Shown in pieces: positions 14,115-23,019 of a stretch of DNA of 64,000 nt. The notes beneath the pieces were generated by a model, which saw only the letters and a list, made by a program, of their open reading frames with translations, searched no databases and had not been told where the DNA came from. The stretch is from the NCBI RefSeq assembly GCF_042662125.1, contig NZ_JBHSXL010000003.1:1-64000 (forward strand), in the 5' to 3' direction. The DNA is from Halopenitus salinus (GTDB lineage: Archaea > Halobacteriota > Halobacteria > Halobacteriales > Haloferacaceae). How positions within the stretch are numbered: position 1 is the stretch's first letter; each line of letters opens with the position of its first letter. The translations under genes were made by a program, and so were the position numbers.

Positions 14115-16808
14115 TCAGGGTCGCAAAGCCCCGGATCGATCGTCGTCGGATGCGGGGGCGGAGTCCGCGGAGTCCGCGGAGGTCGAATCGACGATCGGGC
14201 GACCGGAGTTCCCCACGACGATCAGGCTGCTCGCCGCCATCGCGACCGCGGCGAAAAGCGGGTTCAAAAGCCCCGCCACGGCGAGCGGGATGGCGACCGC
14301 GTTGTACAGGAGCGCCCATCCGACGTTGTGGCGGATCCGACGGCGAGTTCCCCGCGCCAGCTCGAAGACCGTTCCGAGTTCACGGAGACGTCCGTCGAGA
14401 AGCGTCACGTCGGCGGCGTCGACCGCCCGGGCGGTGCCGTCACCCATCGCGATCCCGAGGTCGGCCGCCGCGAGCGCGGTCGCGTCGTTGGTCCCGTCGC
14501 CGACCATCACGGTCGTTCCCGAGGCCGCGAGCCGCCTCACCGTCTCCGCCTTGCCGTCGGGCGGGACGCCGGCGAAGACGCGGTCGACTGCCGGGTGGTC
14601 CCGGAAGCGCTCCGCGCTCTCGCCGTCGTCGCCGGTGAGCACGCACACCTCGCGATCGCGCACGGATTCGACCGTCTCGCGCCACGCCGACCGCTCGCGA
14701 TCCTCGAGGACCAGCATGCCCCGGACCGCGCCGTCCCAGCCGACCGCGACCGGCAGCGCGCCCTGGCGGTCGGCGCGTTCGATCCGCTCTCGAAGGTCGT
14801 CGTCGATCCGCTCGAGTTTCCCGATCCCCTCGAGTTCACCGGACGCTTCGAGTTCACCGGACCCTTCGAGCGCCTCGGGAGATCCCGAATCGCCGCCGTC
14901 CGGAATCCCCGTCCTGGCTTCGATCGTCTCGCGAACGACCAGTTCCGGCGTGCCGACGACGACCCGATCGCCGTCGACGGTTCCCGACACGCCCGCGCCG
15001 GGATGGCGAGCAAAGCCGTCGACGTCCGGGAGTGATCCTTCGACCGTCCGATCGCTCTCCGCACCCGCCCCACCCTCCGCGACCGTCGGATCGCGCTCCC
15101 CGAAAGCCGAGAGGAGCGCGTCCGCGACGGGATGGTCCGAGAGCCGCTCGACGGCGGCGGCGCGACGGAGGGTATCCGGATGTCCGAACGCGTCCGCGAC
15201 GCGCAGTTCGCCCGTGGTGAGAGTCCCGGTCTTGTCGAAGACCACGACCTCGGCCTCGGGCGCGGTCTCGAAGAGCGCGTCGTTGGTGACGACGATGCCC
15301 CGCTCGAGCGCGTCCCGAAGCCCGCCGGCGACGGCGAGCGGGGTCGCGAGCCCCATCGCGCACGGACACGAGACGACGAGGACGGTCAAGCCGGCCAAAA
15401 GCGCGGGCGCGATCCCGGCGCCGGCCCACAGCCGCCAGATCGTCACGGCGATCCCGATCGTCAACACGAGGGGGACGAAGACGGTCGCGAGGGCGTCGGC
15501 GAATCGCTGGACGCCCGGCGCCTCGCTCTGGATCTCCCAGAGCGCGGTCGCGATCCGGTCGGCGGTGCTTTCGGCGTCCTCGCCGACCTCCACCACGAGC
15601 GCCTCGTCGGTGACGGTCGCACCGCCGACGACGGGATCGCCAGGCCGTTTCGAGACCGGAAGCGACTCCCCGGTGAGCACGGACTCGTCGACGTCCGCGA
15701 CGCCCTCGCGGACGGTGCCGTCGACCGGAACCCGCTCGCCGGGCGGGACGAGGACCCGGTCGCCGGAGTCGAGGTCGCCGACGTGGACGGTCTCGCGACC
15801 GTCCGCCGTGAGACGGGTCGCCTCGCGCGTTCGCGCCGCCGTAACCGCCGACAGGCGCTCGGTCGCCGCCGACCGGATCCGGTCCTCGTAGTGTCTCCCG
15901 ACCGTGACGACGAGGATCACGGCGACGCTGACGTCGTAATAGAGGTGCGTGCTGCCGGTCGCGAGCGCGACCGTGCTGTAGGCGAACGACGAAAGCGCCG
16001 CGACGGAGACGAGGAGGTCCATGTTCGGCCGGCGGGTTCGAACGCTCACCCAGGCGCCCCGGAGAACGGGGCGTCCCGTGTAGAAGACGACGACGGCGCT
16101 CGCGAGCGCGATGAACGCCAGGGGGAGGTAGATCCCGACCGGCGTGGTGGTGTCGACGTCGAGGACCCCCGTCTCGATGCCGACGTAGCCGGGATAGAGG
16201 TAAAAGAGGTACCACGGCATGATCAACATCGCGAAGAAGCCGCCCACGACGAGCCGCTGGAGGGTGTCGCTTCGTCGCGCACGGGAGGGTCCGCGGTCTG
16301 TCCCCTCCGACCCGTCCGCGCTCCCGTGCGCACCAGAGTTCGGATCGCGAAATCGAAGCGCGTAGCCGTAACCGGAGAGGCGATCCGGGAGATCCGACTC
16401 GTCGATCCGGTCGGGGTCGTAGTCGACGCGAGCCGTCCCGGTCCCGTAGTTGGCGTCGACGGCGTGAACGCCCGCACATTCCTCGCCGCGGAGCGAGAGG
16501 AAGGCCTCGCAGGTGGTACAGTGCATGCCGTCGACCGCGAGGAACGTCCGGGAGGCGTCATCGGAATGGTCGTCCCCGGAGACGTCCCGGCCCGTCCCGC
16601 CCCTCCCGCGTGTCGCACCTGTCGCCCCAGTGGTGCTTCCCTCGGCTCCGTCCTCGCGGAGTTCGTCGACCTCTGAAGACGGGTCGTCGACGTCCGCGAG
16701 CGCCGTCGAGACCTCGAGGCAGCCCCGGCAACAGAACGACCCGTCCACGTCCGGCTCCTCGACCGGCGGATCCGGCGTCGGCAGATCACAGAGGTCACAG
16801 GTCCCCAT
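14115..16808 (-). CDS. copper-translocating P1B-type ATPase, FixI/CcoI-like
   Basis: The 897-aa Cu(I) exporter probably supplies copper for oxidase assembly outside or within the membrane. An N-terminal Cys cluster (CDLCDLP...FCCRGCLEV, residues 4-30) is the metal-binding domain typical of FixI/CcoI/CtpA pumps. An HMA domain follows with GMHCTTC (Cys97, Cys100), then TGES (379-382), CPC in helix 6 (481-483), DKTGT (525-529), an HP motif (SDHPVA) and GDGTND. The N-domain carries a short GELE-type internal repeat. ATG 16808 begins the Cys cluster, and upstream codons are low-complexity Arg/Pro. It sits between nirK and the reductase operon, both copper enzymes, with a motif copy 39 bp before its start. 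Confidence 0.93.
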   Translation of the reverse strand: MGTCDLCDLPTPDPPVEEPDVDGSFCCRGCLEVSTALADVDDPSSEVDELREDGAEGSTTGATGATRGRGGTGRDVSGDDHSDDASRTFLAVDGMHCTTCEAFLSLRGEECAGVHAVDANYGTGTARVDYDPDRIDESDLPDRLSGYGYALRFRDPNSGAHGSADGSEGTDRGPSRARRSDTLQRLVVGGFFAMLIMPWYLFYLYPGYVGIETGVLDVDTTTPVGIYLPLAFIALASAVVVFYTGRPVLRGAWVSVRTRRPNMDLLVSVAALSSFAYSTVALATGSTHLYYDVSVAVILVVTVGRHYEDRIRSAATERLSAVTAARTREATRLTADGRETVHVGDLDSGDRVLVPPGERVPVDGTVREGVADVDESVLTGESLPVSKRPGDPVVGGATVTDEALVVEVGEDAESTADRIATALWEIQSEAPGVQRFADALATVFVPLVLTIGIAVTIWRLWAGAGIAPALLAGLTVLVVSCPCAMGLATPLAVAGGLRDALERGIVVTNDALFETAPEAEVVVFDKTGTLTTGELRVADAFGHPDTLRRAAAVERLSDHPVADALLSAFGERDPTVAEGGAGAESDRTVEGSLPDVDGFARHPGAGVSGTVDGDRVVVGTPELVVRETIEARTGIPDGGDSGSPEALEGSGELEASGELEGIGKLERIDDDLRERIERADRQGALPVAVGWDGAVRGMLVLEDRERSAWRETVESVRDREVCVLTGDDGESAERFRDHPAVDRVFAGVPPDGKAETVRRLAASGTTVMVGDGTNDATALAAADLGIAMGDGTARAVDAADVTLLDGRLRELGTVFELARGTRRRIRHNVGWALLYNAVAIPLAVAGLLNPLFAAVAMAASSLIVVGNSGRPIVDSTSADSADSAPASDDDRSGALRP

Positions 16809-16847
16809 CGGGTGGTCGTTCGGGCGCCGCGGCCGAATGGGTGGTCG

Positions 16848-16859
16848 CGAACGTGTTCG
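16848..16859. promoter_or_regulatory. CGAAC-GT-GTTCG palindrome before the Cu-ATPase
   Basis: A perfect copy, 39 bp upstream of the ATPase ATG (16808), with the same spacing as the ctaB, DUF2249 and halo-regulator copies. It indicates that the ATPase has its own promoter rather than reading through from nirK. Confidence 0.6.
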
Positions 16860-16971
16860 GCTCACGGCCCATCGGGGTCGCGGACGGTCAGGCCGACGCG
16901 GTCACACCGGTGAAAACATCGGAAGAACGGTACGTCGGGGTCGGGCGCCGGGAGGGGCGCGCCGGGGCGTC

Positions 16972-18060
16972 TCAGGGATCCGGGTTGAAGATCTCAGGCT
17001 CCGGCTCGCCCTCGACTTGGATGACCCCGAGCATGCCCTTGCGTGCGACCCGGCTCAGCGCGTGGTCGACGAGCTTGATCGGTCCGGGGACCGGCGTGTC
17101 GATCTCCGCGGCCGCGACCGTTCCGGGCGCGACGGGGGCGGTCTCGACGTAGCGGTCGGGATCGGAGACCAGGTCGCCGTCGCGGTAGAACGTCTCCCAG
17201 ACGTTCCCGATGCCGTGCCAGGAGCTCGTCAGGTTCGGGCCGCCGCTGGCGTGGAAGATCCGGACCCGGTCACCCTTGTCGACCGTGACGGGACCGTAGC
17301 CGTCGCCGGTGAAGGCGTACGCCTCGCCGTTGAGACAGACGTAGGTCGGCTCCTCGCGCTTCATGGCCTCCACGTCGAACTCGTGGTGGCCCTTCTCGCC
17401 GGCCTCGCCGGTCGTGTACAGCTCGTGCTGGCCGAAGTAGAGCTCGCGGTCGACCTCCGGAAGGCCGTCCTCCGGCTCCACGAGGATCGCGCCGAACATC
17501 CCGGCGCTGATGTGGTGGTCCATGTTCGGGACCGCACAGTGGTAGATGAACACGCCGGGGTAGGTCGCCTTGAACTGGATCTCCGCGCTCTCGCCCGGCG
17601 CGATCGTCGTGTCATCGGCGCCGCCGCCCGGGCCGTAGACCGCGTGGAAATCGATGTTGTGCGGCAGCGAGTTGTCCTCGCTGCTCGTGAGACGAAGCGT
17701 GACGGTGTCGCCGCGGCGCACGCGGACCATCGGACCGGGGATCCGGTCCTCGAAGGTCATGTAGTTGAACGTGACGCCGGGCTCGATCTCGGCGACGCGT
17801 TCGGTCGTCTCGAGTTCCACCTCGTGGTGGCGCGGCTCGCTCCAGTCGACCGGGTCCGGTAGCTCGGTCGGGTCGGCCGCGATCCGGTCGAGATCGACCG
17901 ACCGTGCCTCCGCGAGTTGGGCCTCCGGCTCCGGGGTGGCCGCCTCCGCGCTCGCGTCTCCGGACTGCGGGGCACCGAGACAGCCGGCGGTGAGTACCGC
18001 CGCGCCGGCGCCGGCCGCTTTCATGAACGTCCGCCGTGGGAATCCGTTGGTTTCGGACAT
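16972..18060 (-). CDS. nirK: copper-containing nitrite reductase
   Basis: It reduces nitrite to NO outside the cytoplasmic membrane. The 362-aa product has a Tat lipoprotein signal (RRTFMKAAGAGAAVLTAGC, lipobox Cys27) and two cupredoxin domains. Type 1 Cu ligands: His134, Cys175, His183 and Met188 in HCAVPNMDHHISAGM, the one-residue-shorter loop seen in haloarchaeal NirK. Type 2 Cu ligands: His139, His174 and His333. The catalytic Asp137 and His282 (SSWHGIGNVW) are present. ATG 18060 is preceded by a GGAGGG Shine-Dalgarno-like stretch. An in-frame start at 18156 would add a non-signal segment. It heads the copper genes and would feed NO to the reductase at 11561-13833. Confidence 0.96.
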   Translation of the reverse strand: MSETNGFPRRTFMKAAGAGAAVLTAGCLGAPQSGDASAEAATPEPEAQLAEARSVDLDRIAADPTELPDPVDWSEPRHHEVELETTERVAEIEPGVTFNYMTFEDRIPGPMVRVRRGDTVTLRLTSSEDNSLPHNIDFHAVYGPGGGADDTTIAPGESAEIQFKATYPGVFIYHCAVPNMDHHISAGMFGAILVEPEDGLPEVDRELYFGQHELYTTGEAGEKGHHEFDVEAMKREEPTYVCLNGEAYAFTGDGYGPVTVDKGDRVRIFHASGGPNLTSSWHGIGNVWETFYRDGDLVSDPDRYVETAPVAPGTVAAAEIDTPVPGPIKLVDHALSRVARKGMLGVIQVEGEPEPEIFNPDP

Positions 18061-18082
18061 TGTGTCTCCCTCCAGTTGAGCA

Positions 18083-18165
18083 TATGTAGGAAACATACAT
18101 GAAACGGCGAGCGGTTTCCAATTTTTTGGGATGATACTCGAACATGTAGGTACCATAGTACTTAA
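18083..18165 (-). promoter_or_regulatory. nirK upstream region: degenerate motif and inverted repeat
   Basis: CGAACATGTAGG (18139-18150) matches the recurring palindrome with two mismatches in the second half-site, 78 bp before the nirK ATG. Between it and the gene lies ATGTA-N7-TACAT (about 18085-18101), an inverted repeat. Candidate TATA boxes on the minus strand are the A-run near 18120 and TTTAAGTAC near 18156. I cannot decide between them. Confidence 0.4.
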
Positions 18166-18558
18166 AGGGAGAAAACGATCCTCGTTCGACGGTGATCGAA
18201 CGTTCGGACGAGAAGACGGGGATTATCATCCGGGACTCCGCGGGAGGGCTGTCGGATCGAGGGACCGCGGGACGAACACCGGATCGTCGATCGTTGATCG
18301 GCGTGCGGCGAGATCCGGAACGGACCGGGAATGATGCCGGGTACGGAAGGACTCGTGTCGATGTCACAGACCACCGCGAGTCGATGCCGCACACCCCTAC
18401 GGGTGGATGCCGCGTACCGTCCCGCACACCCCTACGGGTGGACGCCGCATACCGTCGCAGATCGACGTCGAATATCACAGTAGATCGTACGCGCGAGGCG
18501 GCGTCCTCTCCGCGCGTTAGAAACGCCTTTACCTCATGGGTACGGACCCCCAAGCGGT
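18166..18558. other. intergenic region between nirK and sdhC
   Basis: No ORF with coding character is visible. It holds the 35-bp tandem duplication at 18387-18456 and, at its right end, GCCTTTACC (18525-18533), a TATA-like box about 28 bp before the sdhC ATG, which would make sdhC leaderless. Confidence 0.6.
18387..18456 (+). repeat. 35-bp tandem duplication upstream of sdhC
   Basis: Units 18387-18421 and 18422-18456 abut and differ at two positions. Each contains the inverted repeat CACCC-CTAC-GGGTG, so the DNA presents two identical hairpin or dimer sites 35 bp apart (about 3.3 helical turns). It lies 100-170 bp upstream of sdhC. Confidence 0.85.
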
Positions 18559-18984
18559 ATGAGTCAGTCGCACAATCGGGGCCTCATCGAGGACTTCGGC
18601 CGCTGGCGGGAGTTCCGCGCGGGGATGTGGGCCTGGATCTTTCACAAGTTCACCGGGTGGGTGCTCGTGGGATATCTGTTCACCCACATCGCGGTTTTGA
18701 GCACCGCCATCCCCGCATCCGGCGCGGAACAGGCGGTCCTGCAGGCGGGTGACGACGTCTACACGCAGACGATCGTCACCCTCGAGGAGCTGCTTTTGGT
18801 CCGCATACTCGAGGTCGGCCTCCTCGCGGTGGCCGTGTTCCACATCCTCAACGGAACGCGTCTGCTGTTCGTCGATCTCGGCGTCGGATTGGATTCACAG
18901 GACAAGAGCTTCTACGCGTCGTTGATCCTGACCGGCCTGATCACGGTCGCGTCGGTTCCGACGTTCGTCGGGGGGGCGCTCTGA
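18559..18984 (+). CDS. sdhC: succinate dehydrogenase cytochrome b556 subunit
   Basis: Membrane anchor of complex II, binding heme b and quinone. The 141-aa product has three TM helices (VLVGYLFTHIAVLS, VGLLAVAVFHILNGTRLLFV, ILTGLITVASVPTFV). The FHKFTGWVL segment and the His residues in FTHI and FHILNG are the expected heme/quinone region. It is the first gene of sdhCDBA, with sdhD starting 1 bp after its stop. It starts about 28 bp after a TATA-like box. Confidence 0.93.
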   Translation: MSQSHNRGLIEDFGRWREFRAGMWAWIFHKFTGWVLVGYLFTHIAVLSTAIPASGAEQAVLQAGDDVYTQTIVTLEELLLVRILEVGLLAVAVFHILNGTRLLFVDLGVGLDSQDKSFYASLILTGLITVASVPTFVGGAL

Positions 18985-18985
18985 G

Positions 18986-19357
18986 ATGGCCGAGCGCTAC
19001 TCCTCTTTCACCCCCGGCGGGACGATGTGGCTCCTCCAGCGGGTCACGGCCGCGTTCCTCGTGGTCGTGTTGGCGTTCCACTTCTTCCTGCTCCACTTCG
19101 TCAACCACGCCGACGAGGTGTCGTTCCTGGCGAGCTCCGCGCGCATGGAGACGCTGAGCTACTACTCGCTCATGGTGTTGTTCCTCGTGACGGCCACGTT
19201 CCACGGCGTCAACGGCGTCTACAACGCGTTGATCAACCAGGGGTTGACCGGACGCAAGAAGCAACTCATCAAGGGCGCGTTGATCCTTGCGAGCATCGTC
19301 CTCATCGTACAGGGCATCCGCACCGCCAACGCCTGGGCGGGGGGATTCCCGCTGTAA
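18986..19357 (+). CDS. sdhD: succinate dehydrogenase membrane anchor subunit
   Basis: Second membrane anchor of complex II. The 123-aa product has three TM helices (FLVVVLAFHFFLLHFV, YYSLMVLFLVTATFHGVNGVYNAL, LILASIVLIVQGI). His in FHFFLLHF or FHGVNG probably coordinates heme with SdhC. Haloarchaeal complex II uses this two-anchor type. The gene lies 1 bp after sdhC and 13 bp before sdhB. Confidence 0.92.
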   Translation: MAERYSSFTPGGTMWLLQRVTAAFLVVVLAFHFFLLHFVNHADEVSFLASSARMETLSYYSLMVLFLVTATFHGVNGVYNALINQGLTGRKKQLIKGALILASIVLIVQGIRTANAWAGGFPL

Positions 19358-19370
19358 CCGGACCACATCA

Positions 19371-20264
19371 ATGAGCACGCAACTACCACAGCAATCGGAC
19401 GCGGACGCCGAGGTCGAATCGGACGCGGAGGAGGCGCCCTCGAAGGGCGACCTTCGCCGCGAGCGGAAACGCCAACGTGCGGCCGAGGCGGAGGCGGAAC
19501 GGGAAGCCGAGGAGGGCGAGCGGGCGGCGGCGAACGAGAACACCCGCGAGATCCTCGTCTTCCGGTTCGACCCCGAGGTCGAGGGCAAACAGGAGCCGCG
19601 GTTCGACGAGTTCCACGTTCCCTTCGAGAAGGGGATGACCGTCCTCGACGCGCTCATCTACGCGCGCGATCACTTCGACTCGTCGCTGACGTTTCGACAC
19701 TCCTGTCGACAGGCGGTCTGTGGCTCGGACGCCATGTTCGTCAACGGCCAACAGCGGCTGGCCTGCAAGACCCAGATATCGGAGCTTTCCGACCCGGTCC
19801 GCATCGAGCCGCTGCCGCATGCCGACGTGCGAAAGGACCTCGTCGTGGACATGCAGCACTTCTACGACCAGATGGACGCCGTCGAGCCGTTCTTCGATCC
19901 GGACGAGCTACCCGAGGACGAGCTGGCCGAACAGCGACAGAGCCGGGAGAACCGCGAGAAGGTGAAGATGTCGACGCGGTGCATCTGGTGTGGCGCCTGC
20001 ATGTCCTCGTGTAACATCGCCGCCGGGGACAACCAGTACCTCGGCCCGGCCGCGATCAACAAGGCGTACCGGTTCGCGATGGACGATCGGGAGGGCGAGG
20101 ATCGAACCGAGGAACGCCTCGAGATACTCGAGCAGGAACACGGCGTTTGGCGGTGTCAGACCCAGTTCTCCTGTACCGAGGTGTGTCCCAAGGACATCCC
20201 CCTCACCGAGCACATCCAGGAGCTGAAGCGGGAAGCGGTGAAGAACAACCTCAAATTCTGGTGA
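19371..20264 (+). CDS. sdhB: succinate dehydrogenase iron-sulfur subunit
   Basis: Carries electrons from FAD to quinone. The 297-aa product has an acidic, charged N-terminal extension of about 60 residues, then a ferredoxin-type [2Fe-2S] domain (CRQAVCGSD...C), and a C-terminal domain with [4Fe-4S] CIWCGACMSSC and [3Fe-4S] CQTQFSCTEVCPKDIP. ATG 19371 begins the usual haloarchaeal N-terminus MSTQ, while in-frame upstream sequence overlaps sdhD. It lies 13 bp after sdhD and 7 bp before sdhA. Confidence 0.96.
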   Translation: MSTQLPQQSDADAEVESDAEEAPSKGDLRRERKRQRAAEAEAEREAEEGERAAANENTREILVFRFDPEVEGKQEPRFDEFHVPFEKGMTVLDALIYARDHFDSSLTFRHSCRQAVCGSDAMFVNGQQRLACKTQISELSDPVRIEPLPHADVRKDLVVDMQHFYDQMDAVEPFFDPDELPEDELAEQRQSRENREKVKMSTRCIWCGACMSSCNIAAGDNQYLGPAAINKAYRFAMDDREGEDRTEERLEILEQEHGVWRCQTQFSCTEVCPKDIPLTEHIQELKREAVKNNLKFW

Positions 20265-20271
20265 AAAGACC

Positions 20272-22137
20272 GTGAGCCAGCAATCACACACCGACGGACG
20301 GACGTACGAACACGACGTGATCGTGGTCGGCGCGGGCGGCGCCGGACTGCGGGCGGCCATCTCGGCCCAGGAGGCCGGCGCCGACGTGGCGATCGTCTCG
20401 AAGCTCCACCCGGTCCGGTCACACACCGGCGCCGCGGAGGGCGGCATCAACGCGGCCATCCGCGACGCCGACTCCTGGGAGGACCACGCCTACGACACGA
20501 TGAAGGGGTCGGACTACCTGGGCGACGCGCCGGCGATAGAGCGGCTCTGTCAGGAGAGTCCCAAGGAGACGATCCAGCTCGAACACTGGGGAATGGCCTT
20601 CTCCCGCGAGGAGGACGGCACCGTCTCCCAGCGCCCGTTCGGCGGGCTCTCGTTCCCGCGGACGACCTACGCGGGCGCCGAGACCGGCCACCAGCTGTTG
20701 CACACGATGTACGAGCAGGTGGTCAAACGGGGCATCGAGGTCTACGACGAGTGGCACGTGATGAACCTCGCGGTCACGGACGAGCCCGAACCGGAGGACC
20801 GCTCGTGTCACGGCGTCGTGGCCTACGAGCTGCAAAGCGGCGAGATCGCCGGCTTCCGCGCCAACGACGGCGTCATCCTGACGACGGGCGGGATGGGCCA
20901 GGTCTACGACCACACGACGAACGCGGTGGCGAACACGGGCGACGGGGTCGCGATGGCCTACCGCGCCGGCGTCCCGATGGAGGACATGGAGTTCATCCAG
21001 TTCCACCCGACGACGCTTCCCTCCACTGGGGTGCTCATCTCCGAGGGCGTCCGCGGCGAGGGCGGCATCCTCTACAACGAGGAGGGCGAGCGCTTCATGT
21101 TCGAACACGGCTACGCCAACAACGACGGCGAGCTCGCGAGCCGTGACGTCGTCTCCCGGGCCGAACTCACGGAGGTCAACGAGGGACGCGGGATCGAAGA
21201 CGAGTACGTCCACCTCGACATGCGCCACCTCGGCGAGGAGCGAATCCTCGATCGGCTCGAGAACATCCTCCACCTGGCCGAGGACTTCGAGGGCGTCGAC
21301 GGCCTCGAGGAGCCGATGCCGGTAAAGCCCGGCCAGCACTACGCGATGGGCGGGATCGAGACGAACGAGTACGGCGAGACGTGCATCGACGGACTGTACG
21401 CGGCCGGCGAGTGCGCGTGCGCGTCCGTCCACGGCGCGAACCGCCTCGGCGGAAACGCGCTGCCGGAGCTCATTGTCTTCGGGAAGCTCGCCGGGCGCCA
21501 CGCCGCCGGCGAGGAGTACGGCGAGCCGGAGATCGACACCGGACGACGCGGCGACTACGAGGACGCCGAGTTCGATTCGCCGGTGCCGCTCGGCGAGCCC
21601 GATGAGGGAGCCGATGCGACCGCGGCGGCCGACGGCGGCGAGACGATCACGGACGGCGACGCCGTACTCGAGCGCGCGGTCGAGCGCGAGACGGAACGCG
21701 TCGAGGAGCTGCTCGTCGCCGACGGCGTCAACCACGCGGAGATCCGCTCTGCCGTCCAGGACACGATGACCGAGAACGTGAACGTCTTCCGCGAGGAGGA
21801 AGGTCTCGAGCAGGCGCTCGCCGACCTCCAGGAGGCCCGCGAACGCTATCGCGACGTCGGCGTCTCCGATCCCTCGCGCACGTTCAACACCGACCTCATC
21901 CACACGCTCGAGACGCGAAACATCCTCGACATCGCGGAGGCCCTGACGGTCGGGGCGCTCGCGCGAAACGAGTTCCGCGGCGCCCACTGGCGCAAGGAGA
22001 ACCAGATCCGCGACGACGAGAACTGGCTCAAACACACGCTCATCTCCTGGAACGACGGCGAACCCGAGCTGTGGTACCGTCCGGTCGTGCTCGAGGGCGA
22101 GGAGAAGCGCTACGAGCCGAAGGTCCGATCCTACTGA
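20272..22137 (+). CDS. sdhA: succinate dehydrogenase flavoprotein subunit
   Basis: Oxidises succinate to fumarate with covalently bound FAD. The 621-aa product has the Rossmann motif VVGAGGAGLRAA near the N-terminus, the RSHTGAAEGGINAAI flavin-attachment region (SHT), the active-site FIQFHPTTL and the HGANRLGGNALPE C-terminal FAD segment. The start is a GTG 7 bp after the sdhB stop. It closes the sdhCDBA operon. Fumarase, the next enzyme of the cycle, is at 50190-51602. Confidence 0.97.
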   Translation: MSQQSHTDGRTYEHDVIVVGAGGAGLRAAISAQEAGADVAIVSKLHPVRSHTGAAEGGINAAIRDADSWEDHAYDTMKGSDYLGDAPAIERLCQESPKETIQLEHWGMAFSREEDGTVSQRPFGGLSFPRTTYAGAETGHQLLHTMYEQVVKRGIEVYDEWHVMNLAVTDEPEPEDRSCHGVVAYELQSGEIAGFRANDGVILTTGGMGQVYDHTTNAVANTGDGVAMAYRAGVPMEDMEFIQFHPTTLPSTGVLISEGVRGEGGILYNEEGERFMFEHGYANNDGELASRDVVSRAELTEVNEGRGIEDEYVHLDMRHLGEERILDRLENILHLAEDFEGVDGLEEPMPVKPGQHYAMGGIETNEYGETCIDGLYAAGECACASVHGANRLGGNALPELIVFGKLAGRHAAGEEYGEPEIDTGRRGDYEDAEFDSPVPLGEPDEGADATAAADGGETITDGDAVLERAVERETERVEELLVADGVNHAEIRSAVQDTMTENVNVFREEEGLEQALADLQEARERYRDVGVSDPSRTFNTDLIHTLETRNILDIAEALTVGALARNEFRGAHWRKENQIRDDENWLKHTLISWNDGEPELWYRPVVLEGEEKRYEPKVRSY

Positions 22138-22417
22138 GCGTAGAAGTCGCAGGTCACCTCCCGAGTGTGGAGGTTTCAGATCGAGGGGGATCTCGGGCCT
22201 CAAAAGGACCAGTGCGGCCGTGTACACAACTCACACGGCTCATACGACGTCGGTCGAACGATCGGTTCGAATTCCCGCCGCAGGACGACCGTCGATCGGG
22301 ATGTTCCGATCGAGTTTCGGGGTAGATCTGCGGTGAGAAGCGTTATAACGCCCGCTTTTCCCATGTTCGACGATCGTTGAATAGGGGATTTATTATCGTC
22401 GAAGTACTGAATCACGC
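22138..22417. other. intergenic region after sdhA
   Basis: No credible gene. It is more AT-rich toward the right, ending in GGATTTATTATC (about 22387-22398), a TATA-like box about 25-30 bp before the next ATG. Confidence 0.5.
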
Positions 22418-22648
22418 ATGATGATCGAAACCGAATCCGGCATGGGGACCGCGATGACGCTCCCGCCGGAGCTACAGTCGCCTCGAGCGAAGCTCGTGTA
22501 TCTGTACCTGCGAACCAACGAGCGCGCGACGGTGGGTGAGATGGCCGACTCCCTCGGGATGAAGAAGATCTCCCTTTACAGCATCCTGAAGACGCTACGC
22601 AAACGGGAGTTCGTGGCACAACGCGGCGAGGAATATCGGCTCACCTGA
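22418..22648 (+). CDS. small winged-helix (TrmB/MarR-like) DNA-binding protein
   Basis: The 76-aa product (75 if the second ATG at 22421 is used) is a single winged-helix: SPRAKLVYLYLRTNERATVGEMADSLGMKKISLYSILKTLRKREFVAQRGEEYRL, with the recognition helix in MKKISLYSILKTL and a wing at the end. There is no effector domain, so it probably works as a homodimer. The nearby TATA-like box suggests a leaderless transcript. Its targets are unknown. Confidence 0.8.
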   Translation: MMIETESGMGTAMTLPPELQSPRAKLVYLYLRTNERATVGEMADSLGMKKISLYSILKTLRKREFVAQRGEEYRLT

Positions 22649-22726
22649 GTCGGACCGATCACGGTTCGGACGGATCGCGACTCCAGAGATGAGGCGGGGG
22701 CGTTTCGGCGAGCGAAACGACGTGTC

Positions 22727-22888
22727 TTAGCCGGTGTTCCGTGTCGATCGGGCACGCCGGACGTCCGCGCCGTCGCGGACGACGTCCTCACAGCTGGGGC
22801 AGGCTCGTGGCTCCTCGATCCCGTCCGGGGTGAACACGCGGGCGTACGCCGGGGTGACGAACGCGCCGCAGTTTTGACATTCCGGCAT
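22727..22888 (-). CDS. small zinc-ribbon protein (DUF7563-like)
   Basis: The 53-aa product MPECQNCGAFVTPAYARVF...RACPSCEDVVRDG has two CxxC pairs (C-x2-C-x~29-C-x2-C), a zinc-ribbon typical of abundant small haloarchaeal proteins. ATG 22888 is chosen because the family begins MPECQNCG. A minus-strand TATA-like GATTTATGAGG (about 22913-22923) lies about 28 bp upstream. No function is known to me. Confidence 0.85.
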   Translation of the reverse strand: MPECQNCGAFVTPAYARVFTPDGIEEPRACPSCEDVVRDGADVRRARSTRNTG

Positions 22889-23019
22889 ATCGTGTGAGGG
22901 TGTCACACATTTCCTCATAAATCTTGTGGGAACGCGGATCCTCGGCGGTAGGAGTGACACGGAACGAGGAACGCGGGCACGATCATCGGCGTTTTTGCCC
23001 TCGGGATCGAACGTGGCCC

